Counted from the first letter of the stretch, positions 43,821 through 58,499 are shown. The stretch is 64,000 nucleotides of DNA from Lepidurus packardi (GCA_023053545.1 JAKZAN010000002.1:4758375-4822374); one strand, 5' to 3'. Notes: a model not told the origin generated them from the sequence alone. Translations and numbers: made by a program.

Positions 43821-44873
43821 ATATAACCACGAGACCTACAGCACGCCACTGAATAAAAAGCGGTCAGATGGGTAAGCTGTTGTCAGGTTCGGTTCGATCG
43901 TCCGAACAGGCGTCATATAGTGGCTTCTCATTTTGGAGCTTAACAAATTTCGAAAATTTTGTATTGTTTTCCATCCGAGTTTTCCCCAAATGAAAGTTCT
44001 TTTGGAGACCTGATACTTCTTTTGTATTGGAAAAACTAATAGCATCGTAAATGTAAAATGACAAGATCTGTACTCAAATCAACGGAACCGATTTCTTCTA
44101 CTTTTGAAAATTACACGCAAGAATACATCACCAGGGGATAAGTATCACCATAAAAAGATTAGATCACCTATAAAAAAAAAACAGTGTAAGTATCTTGAGA
44201 AAGTATAACGTTTCACACAATCAGGTTAGCATTCATATCACTTAAATTCATTGATAGTTGCGTTCAGCATGTAGCAGGATTATTCAATTCGTTTAAGGGC
44301 CAATTTGCATGACCAAATATGAAAACGTCTTAGAATAAGTTCTCTATTTTACATTCAGATTCAAAATTGCGAACAAATTTGCTCTGATTCTAGAAGATTC
44401 AAGACTTGAAGATTGATGATTCCAAGGCTGATTTTCATGAAACCTATGTCGGAAAGCCTATGAAAACCAGGTTTTTGTCAGAGTTTTTGTCAGAGTTTTT
44501 GTCGATTTCGAACGTTTTTGAAGATTCTGAACTAAAGTGTCAGTGAAGTTGAAGATTTTTTCTAAGACGTTAAGACATGCAAATGAGTCTTCAAACACAT
44601 CTTTTTATTGCAATAATTAATAAAAAAATTAAATGTAAAATGACAAGATCACTATTCAAATCAATGGATTATCTGGACCCGATTTTCTCTGATTTCTAAA
44701 ACTACACACAAAGAATACACAACCAGGATAAGACTCTCAAGTCAGGTCATCTATAAGAATATTTAACGTCAAACAAAATATTTAACTTAACAAAGGGGCA
44801 GTTCGAAAATGCTTGTGCTGAATATGGTGTAAAGAATTGTTACGTTGGTTGATTTTTGTGTGAAAACTGGGCT
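43821..44873. repeat. Junction region of the repeat units
   Basis: Starts with a tRNA-like GCGGTCAGATGGGTAAGC element, then sequence shared with 62273-63060 and, from about 44186, with 20032-20700. Small minus-strand frames at 43836-44064 have no recognisable content. Ends at the TTAA that is the empty site of the transposon at 20703. Confidence 0.7.
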
Positions 44874-45009
44874 TAAAACAGTTCTATGAAAATATAATTT
44901 CTGAATGGACGACTCTTATTCTTTGATTTGTTGCCAGGGGGGGGGGGGAATGAGGGTTTTAAGACGGCCCTGCATTTAGGTGCTCCTTTAGATGCCTTTT
45001 CGGAGGAAT

Positions 45010-45065
45010 CTAACCTAACCTAACTTATTCCAACCTACCCTAACCTATCCTAACCTAACCTAACG
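45010..45065. repeat. Interstitial CCTAA block, copy 2
   Basis: Duplicate of 26102-26157. Confidence 0.8.
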
Positions 45066-45286
45066 AGTAAACCACCGGTAAACTGACGTTCCCAGAGCCC
45101 GCCACAGAACGGTTAGCGGTCAGATCGGTAAGCTTTTGTCAGTTCGATCCTCCGAAAAGGCGTCATTTAGTAGCTTCTTCCAACTGCCAAGACGGACGCG
45201 AGTTATATATACACTTCTAAACAAAAATGCAAAGTAATCCTTTAGTAAAATTTATTATTAATAAAAAACGATTTAAATTTTCTTAG

Positions 45287-46247
45287 TGGAAGAAACTAGT
45301 TCGATGTTCCAAAGTTTCCGCGATGACATCAGACCGCCCTTTTCGCGGACATTAAGAAATTTGGAAACATTACTTCAAGTTACTGCATCCGAAAGTAGTA
45401 AATACGGTGACTACAGTCTAATCAACGACGACTACTTTATCAATCCAGCCATTCAAAATGCAATTCAAGCGACCCATTTCGCTACAAGGCAAGTCCTGGG
45501 CGTTACCCGGAAACACGTCGAAGCCTACGAGGAATTAATCAGCCAACAAACGATAGGAGTGGGTAATCTAGAAGCCAAAATCGTGGACTGTCGCAATCAG
45601 ATCGCGACTTTGAGTCAGATGAGAACTTCCTTACAAAGTACTGTGCCTTCACTGCAAGAAAGCATCGATCATAACCTTAGGCTATTGGTTGTTGCGCGAC
45701 GTACATTGTATTCTCAACGCCGCTTTTTAGCAGAAATGGAAGAACGCCAACAAAGGTTGTCCTTTTACTTCGGTGGATTTTTGTCCTTTGGTAATAATTT
45801 ATATTATGAATGCATTATTTGGTAATACGGGAAAGTTAACATGGGATTTTTGTAGTGCTCGGGCCATCCTACGTCCTTCGTCAAATAAGAGTTGTGGAAA
45901 ACAACATTGATGAACTCCAACACGATGTGCGGAGGCACAAACAATCCTGGGCAAAGGCAGATTCCAGTTTACGTGAACTTACCATTAAAATTGCCACCAA
46001 TGAAAACGCAGCCCTTACCGCGTCTGCGCAGCTAAAAGAGTTCGAAGCTGCTTTGAATAGTTTGAAACGCGAAAGATTCTTAGTTTTGCAATTCGAAGAG
46101 AAGCTGAAGTCTTGTTTTGCGTTCGTGCAAAATGTCTATGACAAAGTCGACGTTTTGTACGAAAGAAACCGCGTCACCATTGTATTCGATTCCATTATTA
46201 TTTCCTTGAAAGATTTGCTAAACTTTCTGACCCAGACAATCAATTAG
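45287..46247 (+). CDS. Alpha-helical protein with central hydrophobic stretch, copy 2
   Basis: Exons 45287-45790 and 45856-46247. The encoded protein is identical to the copy at 26379, including the short intron, the hydrophobic stretch at the splice junction, and the suspected frameshift near 46205. The identity reflects the 18.9-kb duplication and says nothing about selection. It stands head to tail with the LINE fragment and faces paralogue A' across about 1.9 kb. Confidence 0.6.
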
Positions 46248-46810
46248 CTGTCCTCGCTACAGCCTATGATTTGAAAAATATCTACAAACTTGTATTTATG
46301 AAAGAGTCAAAAGCACATCCGTTTTTTATGGCTCCGCCCACGAGGGGATGGGCTTGGATTACCCGCTTCCCATCCATGCTTTCATTTTTTTTTTTTCTAT
46401 TTTTTTCTATTTTTTTTAGACTTTATCAGCGTAGGTCGAAGCCTATTGCTGTAACTTTTTATTGGTTTTAACAAAATATTTTCAAAGTAACTGTTAACTG
46501 AGCATGCACATTAGACAACGTTTGCACGTTGTACATAGAGCGGGAAAAGAATAGATTTGGAATTTTACACTACATTGAGACACTGGAGACTTGGGTGATT
46601 TCTATGCCATTACTTACAAATTTTTATAGCTTCGGACATAAAATGGGTGAGTGCTGGAAAAACTTTTGGGTTGGTTACAATGACTTGTGCGTTAAAATGG
46701 ACTTGGATTTGGCTCAAATTGCGAAGAAATTGTGCACGTTCTTTGTTTAATGTACGACAATGGAAAAGTGGGTGACGGAGATCTTGTTTTGCTTGATCTT
46801 GGCATGGGCA
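46248..46810. other. 3' region of the second plus-strand helical gene
   Basis: Duplicate of 27340-27902; coding-like alternative frame at the start, then T-rich sequence. No further gene seen. Confidence 0.4.
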
Positions 46811-47258
46811 TTAGCGTAGGGGGCGTAGCGTTGAGGTGGAGATATTGCACCATGCAGGGTAAGCGTAGCGGATTTTCGAGAGTGTGGTGGCTTGAAAAAG
46901 GGTTCGAAGCTGTTTACAGGTGATCGATTTGGGCATTTTTGCGAGCTTAGCAATTCTTTGAATAATCGAGTTGCATTGCGCTGCTAAGTTGTTTGCATGA
47001 TGGGTCCACTTCAATCGAGAGTCATAGATGACTCCAAGGTAACGCACTGAATCCTTCGGATAGATGGTGATATCTTCCCAAATTAGTGGTGTTCGTTGAT
47101 CAATGTGTTTCCGCGAAAAGTGAATAAGTTCTGTTTTGTTGCGGGCAAATTCCAATTTAAGCCGTCTGCTCCATTTTACGAGGGCGCCAAGGTTGTTTGT
47201 CAAGAGCTTAATGTTTTTCTCGCTTGAGACGCCGGATGTGATGAGAAGGATGTCGAAC
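46811..47258 (-). mobile_element. LINE reverse-transcriptase fragment, copy 2
   Basis: Duplicate of 27903-28350 at offset 18908. Confidence 0.8.
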
Positions 47259-47490
47259 GCTTTGAACGCTTTTCGTTAAGTAGAAAATAACCTTCACTTT
47301 TTTGCAGAATTGACTCCTATCGTGTTGCCAACGCTAGCTTACAAATGTGAAAAACCATTTACAAAATATTTGTTTTTGCTTAAATTAAAAATGTGTCTTC
47401 AAAATAAGTACGAGTACAAATATACGAATGAGTAATACAAAATGGCTACTGACCTTTATAGTGACGTCCACGATGTCTTCAATTGGAGAA

Positions 47491-47544
47491 ATCATGATAT
47501 AATATCATGATGTCGATCATGATATCAATCATGATCGACATGAT
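47491..47544. repeat. ATCATGAT palindromic hairpin, unit A'
   Basis: Duplicate of 28583-28636. Confidence 0.8.
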
Positions 47545-48183
47545 ACTAACTGAATGTTAAGTTCATTCTAAGTACAGTTGCAGTTTAGTGTCTACATGAA
47601 TGTTTGTTTGTCAAAATGAACCCAAAGTAACTTAAACTATAAAATCTATAAAGTATAGCTTATCTGAGATATAAATTATTTTAAAATGTTCACTTATTTT
47701 CGTTTGTATAGAATACTGATTGTTAAGTCGATACATTCTGATTGCAAAAGTCTATACACAAAACAACTATCACGGCGCTTCTGAAGCCTACCCCTATAGC
47801 TATATAGAATTGCACGCCATCAGGATTATATGGTCGGATTTTCTTTTAGACACAAGTGTGATCAAAATAAACGAAATAAAACTGACACCCTTTAATTGGG
47901 CTTCTCAGATATTGAAGGGGGCAGTTTCCTTGCACTGTTTGGATTTCTTAAGTAGTTCGCGGTATCGGAATAGCTTCTAAACCATTCTAATAAATGAAAA
48001 ACCATCAGAACTACCTAATGAATTTTTTAATGTATTCCCAAACGTAGGCTTTCGCCTATTGTCGGCATCAAAAAATTGCCCTAACAATGAAATTTGTCAC
48101 TCATGAAAAAGAAATACATGAGAACAGAGGGAGGATAAAGCGGGGGGGGGGGGGGGGGGGGGGGAGGGAATGTAGAAGGAGGT

Positions 48184-50273
48184 CTAGATTCCCGAGTTCG
48201 TTTGCTTTGAAGCTAACTGATCGTTAGCGATTTTCAGCAGATCTTTCATTCGGATAGTGAAAGCGTTCTTCTCGGCCACGATTAACTTGTGTATCTCATT
48301 CGAGTCGCTATTACTCGATAGTTGTAACTCTTCACGTTTCTGGTCGATGCTCATGCCGGCTGTTTCGGCGTCAAAGGCGATCAACTGATTCAATTTGACA
48401 ATGTTCGGCATGATGTACTTGGCCGAGACCTTCGTGTACATGCCAGCCATGCCGTGGATAAAGGACGATGCTTGACTAGCTTCTTTCGCCGAGACGTACG
48501 TGATTCGTAAGTTGACCTGGGAATTAAGCAAGTCCACATCAGTACTTGTTTCCTTGACGATATCATGGAATTTGTCCAAATCCTTATTCATGGACGATTT
48601 AACGACGCTTGCCAATTTTTCAAAGATGAGTACTAGTTTGGACCAGTGTTCTTTCAGCAGGCTAAAGTTGTCCAACCCGACGTGCAAGAGTTTGATAGCT
48701 TCTCCATAGCTCATTTCGCTAAATTCCTGTAACTGGGTCTGGGCTTTTATGTTTTCGCGGTTGTTCTTCTCCATACGAACTCTAGCTTTTTCAAGATTCT
48801 CGACCTCCATTTCGTACTGCTTTTGGACGGTATCCACTGCGTGCTTCCAGTTCATGGACGCTAATTCCGACGCTCGACCGGACGTCGGATGAACATTCGG
48901 CATCGATGTCGTTCTTCCTGAAGCGGGATTATTCATCGATTCAACAGTTTGTTTGAGTTCTTCAGCCTGTCTGAAGAAATCCTGGATCTGCTCTCTGACC
49001 TCTTTGGTATCGTTGAAACTTTCAGACGACAACAATCCTTCCAAAGTCTTCATGACTGTTATTCCTGCTTGGCAGTTCTTTTCAACCATCTTACAACCGA
49101 GATCTCCTTTGGCAATCTCGTCCAGCATGCTGATGTATTTCGCGGCGCTGTACTCCGACTTTATAGAGGAGTCCGTGTTCTTGAAATCCCTCTCTGCGAA
49201 CTTGTTTAGTTCGCTGGCAATACCAAAGATCTTCAGGACGTTCTGAGAGTTCTCCAGCAAGCATTTGTTATCGAGGTTGACCTTCTCGGGAACGACAGCG
49301 GAGTGAGTACTCTGGACCGTACCAAAGATAAAAAATTCGAAGCGTAAGACGGTTACACATAAGTCTCTAAGTACTTTAAATCTGTTAATGGTGGCGAGCT
49401 TCCAGTTGGAGGGCTTATTGCGTATGGCTTCGTAAACCTGGCCCTGTGTTTCCTCCACCTTTTTATCTTGATACTCTTTATCCTTCTTCGTATCTTCCAA
49501 CGTGGTAGCAGTGTTGGTAGCCACCACCTTCAACACTTCTTGCTCCTGATGGGCATCGTCTCGCTGTTTTTCTGTCAAACCTTTGGTAGCCGTGACGGCA
49601 GTTAGCAACTCTCCCGTCAGTTTAATTAGTTGGTCAAAAATTTCAACGACTTCATTGGAGCGGGTGGCGCTCTGCTCCGCTGTGGCTCGGATCTCTTCGA
49701 GTAGGATGGGGAGTATTTTGTCAATCACTTTCGTCTCTTTGGAGTCGAGGATCTGCTTCACTTGTTCCACGGTGGAAGGAATACCTTGCGCGTAGAGGTA
49801 GATCTGGTGCATGTTGGTGTGAGCGGACCTGAAGGCTTCGAAGCCAGAGTCGCTGATTTGGACGAGACTCGCCTTGAAACTCATAGGTTGCTTTATGAAT
49901 TTGTAGCCAGCTTCTGGTTGGGCCCCGTTGAGAGAGAAGTCGGACATGCTGGCCGCTACAACCATTAGTTCCCCTAATATTCTGATACTGTTAGGTGCGC
50001 GGCTTAAGAGGTGTTCCCAGTTGAATTCATTGCCAAACATCATGCGGAATGAATCTTCGTCCGAAATGTCTAAAAGAGCTGAAACAATCTGTTTAGCTAT
50101 CTCGATCTTCTCGGTCACTGAAATCAAGAATCACAGCCTTAAACTAAAATATACTTTGACATTCAGTTAAACTTAAGGGTGTGTCGTCTGTGCTTCTTTC
50201 CAGTGACCGAATCAACTACAGAAAAGTAAAGAAAGGCCAACTTACATGTTTCAGGTGCTATTTTTGTTCCCAT
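48184..50273 (-). CDS. Long alpha-helical protein, paralogue A'
   Basis: Exons 50273-50246 and 50117-48184, 653 residues. It differs from paralogue A at only one residue that I could find (Gly for Val in the LLHV(V/G)LDNF stretch; Gly is also the state in B). The hydrophobic cassette (49306-49407) is the A type. Duplicated with its whole neighbourhood. Intact frame, no signal peptide; function inferred as for A. Confidence 0.65.
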
Positions 50274-51941
50274 TGTAGTTTTCCGTAGTTGGAACTTGGG
50301 TCTGCTACCTACGTTGGGTAAAATCACACAGTTATCATGCCGATTAAGAAAAATGAACTTTAACTAACCAGCAAGGAGTTGGCTCTTTAACAATGTGAAG
50401 GAATGACGTGTGTCGACTATAGTCTTTTCTGTTGGAAGACAAGACACGATGTCAAGAAAACCAAAAAACACGAAAAGCCAAACGGAAGTTCACGGAGTTA
50501 GCTTCACCAGGCTCAAATCTGCACTTAAAAAAAAAGACGGAAATATCTATGGAAATTATGAATACCCAAAGCAGTTTGACCGTATCCTGTCAAACTCTCC
50601 ACAATTTCTAGCATTTTTTGAGACCAGAAACATTTTTCTCTTGCAGCATGAAAACAGGGAAAGGAGAAATTCAAAACAGTTGGTTGCATTCTTTAAATCA
50701 AACAAAGGCATAATTTTGACCGAAATACAAAGAATTCCGTTTAATTTAACGCACCTCGAAAAGAATAGTGAAAAATATAGAAAAACTACCGTTGGATTGC
50801 TCTGATACGCTTCTCTTTGCTGTAATTTTTCACTGTTATTTCGGTGTAGTGAACTACAAAAACTATTACTCCAAACTGTGCAGGAAAACGCCCTTCAATG
50901 GCCGACGTGCACAACGGAAGTGGCAATTTTATTCCAGACAAGACCGAGGCCGAGACGTTAGAGCGCGTTAGAGGCCTTGAGACCGCAAACCTGTCTGGTG
51001 GTCTACGTGACGCCAGAGCTGCAGAAATTGTTGCTGGAGAGATGCAAAAAGATGCGTAGCCTCGAATGGAAAAACACTCTCAAGGTTGCCTCGCTGAAGG
51101 ATGTTGAGCCACGCGGGATTGGTTAAACTATGACTATAAGTGAGTTATTCTGTTACAGAATACATTTTTGTTAGGTTAGGTTAGGTCGTTCAGGTTATTC
51201 AGGTCATTCAAGTCGTTCAGGTCGTCGGAATCTATGGCTGACTTGAAATAATCCTAAAATTCGGGCCACTGGTACCAATTTTTCTCCGTTCAACTTCTTT
51301 AACTCTATTTTGGGCTTCGAGAAATTATTCTTGCTTCTTTCGGACTCGGTTTTCTTCTCTATTTCCTTAAGAACTGTTTTAGCCTCGTGCTTTGAATCAA
51401 AGTACACGGTTCCAACTTCGAGCAAGAACTCTTTGTATTCTTCATACAAAATTACAGTTATACTAGGCTCCAGTCTTGGTCATTCGTCCTTGTCATTTGG
51501 TCAGTCAGAGATTTCAAACATCTAAGAACATGTGCGAAGCCTGTTTTTTGTCAGTCATAAATCTTACTACATAGGCCCATGCAAAGGGTACCCCTTTTTT
51601 GACCTGTCAATCGAGCTCCGTACATCTGGAGTTAAGGGAGAAAGGGTAAAAGTTGTCAAAGTTGACATGCACGTCATTTCGCCCGAACATAACCTAAGCT
51701 AACCTAACCAAACCTAACCTAGCCAAAAGTTAACCTAACCTAATGCATTTCCGATCCAACTACCAAACCTAACTTAAGCTAACCTAACCTAACCTATCCT
51801 AATCAAATCATTTCCAATCCAACTACCAATTTTCAACTCGACTAACACCCGTTTATCATTCGTTTTCGGAGAACGTTTTCAAACAGTAACACACACTAGT
51901 GTCATTTTTATCGCCCTGTTCCGAAACTGGAGAGCCTGTTG
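50274..51941. repeat. 5' block of paralogue A'
   Basis: Duplicate of 31362-33029, with the same small frames at 50449-50805 (+), 50898-51059 (+) and 51204-51449 (-) and CCTAA-rich DNA at 51690-51802. Confidence 0.8.
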
Positions 51942-52174
51942 CATCTGACCTACGTCAGAGCTGGCTACGTCAGGGGGGAGAAAGCAAGGAAACAAAGGTA
52001 GTCGAGTACAGAGAGTTGAGCGAGAGCAAGCGAGAGAGTAGCAGTAGCCGAGTTGAAAGTAGCAGAGCCGTAGTTAAGCAAGTGATATTTAGATCCATAT
52101 TATTCCAATCAAAAGTGTACGAGTGTATCAGGCTTTGTACGCTAAATACAGGAACATTCTGTCATTAACATTTG
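51942..52174 (+). mobile_element. Possible LTR fragment, copy 2
   Basis: Duplicate of 33030-33262. Confidence 0.25.
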
Positions 52175-53156
52175 CATGGTGGGTTGAATCGAGAGTCATA
52201 GATGACTCCAAGGTAACGCACTGAATCCTTCGGATAGATGGTGATATCTTCCCAAATTAGTGGTGTTCGTTGATCAATGTGTTTCAGCGAAAAGTGAATA
52301 AGTTCTGTTTTGTTGCGGGCAAATTCCAATTTAAGCCGTTTGCTCCATTTTACGAGGGCGCCAAGGTTGTTTGTCAATAGCTTAATGTTTTTCTCGCTTG
52401 AGACGCCGGATGTGATGAGAAGGATGTCGTCTACGAATGCTTGTGCGTTGATGTGTTTACGTTTTATCATGCTCAAGCTGCTGTTGATGTAAACGAGGAA
52501 TAAGAGTGGAAAAAGTGGGGATCCTTGAGGTACTCCCTTTAACGTACGGAATTTGTCGCTTTGACTGTTGTTGGCGATTAGAAAAACTGGACGGTTCGTA
52601 AGGAAGCTTTTAATCCATGTCGAAAGTTTGTATGGTATCATTAATTGTCGAAGTTCTTTGAGGAGTAAAGAATGGTCGACGTTGTCAAAGGCACCCGTGA
52701 TGTCAAGGGGTAAGGCTGTAACTATTTTGCCTTTGTCGAAATTTTGGAGGATTGAATCGCTGAAGGTAGTGAGTGCGTTTGTTGTAGATCGTCCTGAGCG
52801 GCATCCCCATTGCATGTCAGAGAGGAGTTTGTTGTCTTCCAGGTAGGATTTTAGGCGCGTGGCCATTGCTTTCTCCAATATCTTTCCGAGGACGGAAAGT
52901 AGGGCTATGGGACGGAAGCTCTTGATAGAGTTATAATTTGGTTTGCCAGGTTTTGGAAGTGGGATTATTTTTGCTATTTTCCACTTACTCGGGTGGTATC
53001 CTAAAGAGAGCGAAGCGTTAAAAATCGTCAGTGTGTGTGGGCCAATTATACTCCAGCATTTCTTGAGTGCTAGTGCTTGAATTTCGTCCATGCCAGCTGC
53101 CTTTCTTGGGTGTAGGCTGTTGAGGATATTAGTGATCACTTCCAAAGTGAACGGCT

Positions 53157-53187
<31 letters not shown>

Positions 53188-56100
53188 GGATATTGGCGTG
53201 AGCATAGCTCGTTGCCTCCCTCGTCTATTAGCCTTGCTGTCTTACATATGTTACACTCTTTACAATCGTACATTCACGTACACATTATACCTAAAAGGTA
53301 ATGAAGAAATAAAAATAAAGAGGGAGAAGAAAAGAAAAGCGTATGACGGATGGTATTAAGTTTGTAATTTGTTCATTGCCGAGTTAAAAAACGTCCCGAG
53401 GGGAACAAAGGCTTTTGGCTCTGTGAGGAGAACTTGGGGGCTAAAGTGCAGTTTCATTCTTGATAGCTGTCGTAAGAGAATTGCTCTGTTTTTATTAACT
53501 CGTCTACACTTGAAAAATATATGTGGTAAATCTTGGTTCGAGTAATTGTTACAAGCACATGTCATGTCATTAGTCTTCTTTATGCGGAAAAGATATTTTT
53601 TAGTCGGGAAATGTGTAGAACGTAGTCTTATTATCGTCGCAATAGTCTTTCTGTCTATTTTCGATTTACAGATTGATAGCTTTGAGGGGACAACACCTAA
53701 ATCACGGAGAGGAGACGGGGAATCTGACCACCTTTCTCTCCATTTTTCCATTACTTTATTTTTTACTAACTCGGGTGTGTAACTGTTCCCATCTGGGAAA
53801 TTACTGAGTTTCAATGTTCGGATAATGTAGGAACAAGACCTATACCGTCTATGCTCCGGTTCTGAAGCTGTAGTGTCTGGTGGGCAATTTAAGCTAAACC
53901 TTAAAATGCGTTCTAAGGACATAAGATCCAAGGGGGGTATGCCCGCTTCAACTTCTAGGGTCGCTGTAGGAGTAGTTCTAAGGGCGCCTGTAATTAGCAG
54001 AAGGGCCTGTCTGTGAAGCGTCCGTATAGCTGGTAATTTTGTTAGGTCGACATTACAGAAAGCAGGGATTCCATAGAGAATCTTCGGATACAACAAGCTT
54101 GTTACCAGGGTTCTTACTTGATATGTTTGGATTGAAGGGATGAATTTGATCAGTTTCCGAAGCCTGTTTAGCACGAGGTTTCCTTCCGCTGCTAGATGGG
54201 ATGCCTGCTTATTCCAGTTAAGCTTACTGTCGTAGCGCAGTCCCAGATACCTAACTTCCTGTTTGGGTTCTATCATGGTTCCACTCCACTCTAGTGGAGT
54301 TGTATCAGTAACTCTCTTTCTTGTAAAATGAATGAGTTCTGTTTTGTTTTTTGAAAAATTGAGACCTAGTAGTTTACCCCATTTAACAATAGCTTTGACC
54401 GCACTTTTTAATAGTCTCACATTAACTCTGCCTGTCGACCCAGATACAATTAAGATTAAATCGTCTGCGAATGCTAGTATTTTTATACGTTTTGATTTCA
54501 CTAGGTTGAGTACACCATCGATGTACATTAGAAATAGTATTGGTGAAAGGGGTGACCCCTGTGGCACCTCTTTTTTAATGGCAAAAGTCTCACTAGTTAC
54601 CGAGCCCTGGCAAAGATATCCAGTCCTGTTTACCAGGAAACTGCTCAACCAATTGGTTATTATGGGTGGTAACTTTTTCTTTCTTGCTTTTCTAATAATT
54701 TCTTATGGACGACATTATTAAACGCATCTTCAATATCAAGCAATAACGCCGAGGTGACCTTGCGATTGTCAAAATCTTTAAGAACTGAGTCGGAAAAAGA
54801 CAAAAGGGCATTAACAGTGGACCTGTGGGGTCTAAACCCCCATTGGTTGTGAGACAGCAAGTTTTTGGACTCAAGGTATGTCCCAATTCTAACAGCGATG
54901 GCTTTCTCTAGTATTTTTCCAATGTGGGAAAGAAGTGCAATGGGTCGAAAGCTCTTACTCGTGGAGTAATCCGTCTTCCCTGGTTTGGGGATCGGGAGTA
55001 TTTTTGACACCTTCCAAATTTTAGGGAAATAGCTTAAGTCAATACTAGCGTTGAAAAGTTTAGTTACGTAATTATCAATAACATGCCATGTCTTCTTGAT
55101 TATGATGGGTTGGATGCCATCTTCGCCAGGTGCCTTTAACGGGGGTAATTTATTAACTATTTCTGTAAGTTCCTTAATGGTAAAGAGTGCCTGTTGTCTT
55201 TGTCTAGTCGAGTATGTCTTTCTCTTTATTGTACGTCTTATTTCATTCCTTGAAGTTATAGATTGTTCATCTGTGTTAAACATTTTCTTTGCTAGAAGAT
55301 TTAGTTTACCTGTTACAGAGGTCAAAGGATCGTTATTATCGTCTCGTAGAAGATCTAGTGCGTCCTTTTGAGTCGTTATTCGAGTTTTTCTGTCAAGATT
55401 CCATAGTATACGTGAGTCTGGATTGTTTAATTGAGCTGTCCAGTATTTTTCCCTCGCTTGTCGACGCTTTAACGTATATGTATTGCGTAAGTCTTTCCAT
55501 ACTCTTTCCTTTGTTTTATCCGGGGACGCTTTATAACACTTTAAATTACGAGCCACTTCTTTACGTAGCGTTGATAGTTCCTCGTTCCACCATGAGTTTT
55601 TGCGACCTGAACGTGAACGGCTTTTCGTATGGAGAAGTTCGTAAGTATGTCGATTTGTCGAAAAATGATGCGTCTAACTTGGTATCATGGATTCTTTCTG
55701 TAGGAACACCATTTAATAAATGTGTCGCTACGTGATTAAGTTGGGATGTTTCATCTGGGAAAGGATCGCCATTATCTTGGCGAAGTTGTTCTAGTCGGCA
55801 GTTAGAGTTGGCGCGTAAGAAACGGTCAAGGTTCCATAATACTCTGTTGTCTGGGGTTTTCAACTCTGTGGCCCAATAGTGCTCTTTGGCTTCTCTGGTT
55901 TTCGATCTATAGCAGTTTCGTAGTTTTTTCCATGTTTCTTCCAGTTGTGCACTTCTCTTAGCGCGATATTGACGAAGAGCGGTTGACGTCTTTTTTCCAA
56001 GTTGGTAAAGGCTACTGTTCCACCATGGATTTTTACGTACATCGAGGGTTCTTGTCGGAATGTGTTTGCTCATTACTTCATGGATAGAGGTTGCGAAAAT

Positions 56101-57789
56101 GGTGGCTACTTCATCTAACGCTAGGAGGTTCTGGGTTTGGAATAATGTTGGATTCAACGACTGTAGGCTTGTTGCCAGCTGGGAGAGAAAGGCTGGCCAG
56201 TTTGTTTTGTTGTAGTTCCACGTGGTTTTTGGTTTGGGGGGGGGGGGGGGGCATGCTTAGTGAAGGAGATGACAATTGCTTTGTGGTCAGATTCGTTGTA
56301 GTAGCCATCTTCTTCCAAAACAGACCATTCAATTTGTGTTTTCAAGTTTGGAGTTGACCAAGTTAAGTCAATTGTTGATTTTTGACCACGTTCGTTTTGG
56401 AAGGTGGGAAGATTCCCATGTGTTAAGTAGTAGCAGGCCGTGGTTTTCGGCAAAATCGCGAAGATTTGTGCCTGCGGAGTCTGGGGTTTTTGCTTCCCAC
56501 AGCCAATGATGTGCGTTGAAATCTCCTGTGATGACGATTTGATCTGAGTGCCCGTGTTTTTCCCATATTTCTGCGAGCAGTTTCAGGGTATCTATGGTGT
56601 GTCTTCTGTACAATGCTATGATTGTTACGGGATGACCATTTTCATTGGGAAGCTTGAGGACCACGTACAACTCAGTTAATTCCACGATGTAAAAGGGACT
56701 GTGTTTTTTGTGTAATAGTATCACGCCTTCGTATTCGAGGGAAGGTCTGATTACGTCGAAGCCACCAACTTTTGAGTATGGAAGATTTTTAGGTGGCTCA
56801 AAAATGACGATGGTGTTAATTGTATGGCTTGTGGTTTCTCGCAATAATTCCGTAAGTTGATTTGAATTTTTTCTTATGTTTTGCACCAATAATTTCGTCA
56901 TATTAAGTGTTTTTGGGGGTATTGATTGCCGTTGTTAGTTGGGATGTGAGTTTGGGACCGGATAATTTGTTCGCTGTTTTTTCTGTTTCCTTTAATCTTA
57001 CTGGGCAGGTTTGGTCGAAGGCAAAATGATTACCTTTGCAGTTGACACATTTGCGTACATTTGCTGTGCAGCTGCGGGTGTCATGCAATTCAGCGCAGTT
57101 TGAGTGGTCGCTGCGGCAGTTTGCAGCCGTGTGTCCGTAGGCTTGTCAGTTGTAGCATTGAAGTACGGAAGAGCGCATTGCTTCTTCAACCTGGACTAAA
57201 CCATTGAAGGCCAATAAGGCTCCGCCGGCTAAGATCTTTTGTTTTTCAGCGACGGAGCTGCACGTGTACATTACGGAGCCGTAAGTCTTTGTGCTCAGTG
57301 GGTTGAGTACTTTTACCTTGGTCGCTAAGAACTGGATTCCCATGTCTGAGTTTGTGTTAGACAATTCGGGGCAAATTTGTTCCCTGGATTCGTCTTTGGG
57401 GAGTTGATGGAAAACCAAGCGGAGGTCTGGTTGTCTGGTGACAATCTTGACAGGTCCTAGAAAGTTCAGGGATTTCGATTTGAAGGTAGGTTCAGCTTTG
57501 ATTTTGTCCTCTTTGGTCTTAAAGGTTAAGAGGAGGCGGTTTGTCTTCGGTTTCCTTGCAAGGATCGGCTTCGGTGCATCGTGATCTGCTTGTTGTAAAT
57601 CTCGTTGGATGATTCGTAGCAGTTCTTTTTTGGGCAGAGATTTGCTTTTTTTCTCTGGGTCCAACTGTTCAAGGTAGATAGTTTCGTCTTGATTTGGTGG
57701 CGGCATGTTTTTCTTTTCGTTGGTTTGGGGTTGAAGTGGTTTGTTCTTCGCGGTGTTTGGTTAGGTTTCTGGACAAGCGTACAGTTTGA
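52165..57789 (-). mobile_element. Degenerate Jockey/I-type LINE, copy 2, with nested LINE
   Basis: Duplicate of 33253-38876. The nested LINE is at 53160-55612 between target duplications 53147-53159 and 55613-55625. It carries the same nonsense codon in ORF1 (57146-57148), the same endonuclease frameshift, and a G run one base longer (56236-56251), which shifts the frame after it. All lesions shared with copy 1 predate the duplication. Confidence 0.85.
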
Positions 57790-57792
57790 GAT

Positions 57793-57871
57793 ATCATGAT
57801 GTCGATCATGATATAATATCATGATGTAATATCATGATGTCGATCATGATATCAATCATGATCGACATGAT
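57793..57871. repeat. ATCATGAT palindromic cluster, unit B'
   Basis: Duplicate of 38880-38958. Confidence 0.8.
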
Positions 57872-58499
57872 ACTAACAGAATGTTAAGTTCATTCTAAGT
57901 ACAGTTGCAGTTTAGTGTCTACATGAATGTTTGTTTGTCAAAATGAACCCAAAGTAACTTAAACTATAAAATCTATAAAGTATAGCTTATCTGAGATATA
58001 AATTATTTTAAAATGTTCACTTATTTTCGTTTGTATAGAATACTGATTGTTAAGTCGATACATTCTGATTGCAAAAGTCTATACACAAAACAACTATCAC
58101 CGCGCTTCTGAAGCCTATACCCCTATAGCTATATAGAATTGCACGCCATCAGGATTATATGGTCGGATTTTCTTTTAGACACAAGTGTGATCAAAATAAA
58201 CGAAATAAAACTGAAACCCTTTAATTGGGCTTCTCAGATATTGAAGGGGGCAGTTTCCTTGCACTGTTTGGATTTCTTAAGTAGTTCGCGGTATCGGAAT
58301 AGCTTCTAAACCATTCTAATAAATGAAAAACCATCAGAACTACCTAATGAATTCTTTTATGTATTCCCAAACGTAGGCTTTCGCCTATTGTCGGCATCAA
58401 AAAATTGCCCTAACAATGAAATTTGTCACTCATGAAAAAGAAATACATGAGAACAGAGGGAGGATAAAGCGGGGGGTTAAAGGGAATGTAGAAGGAGGT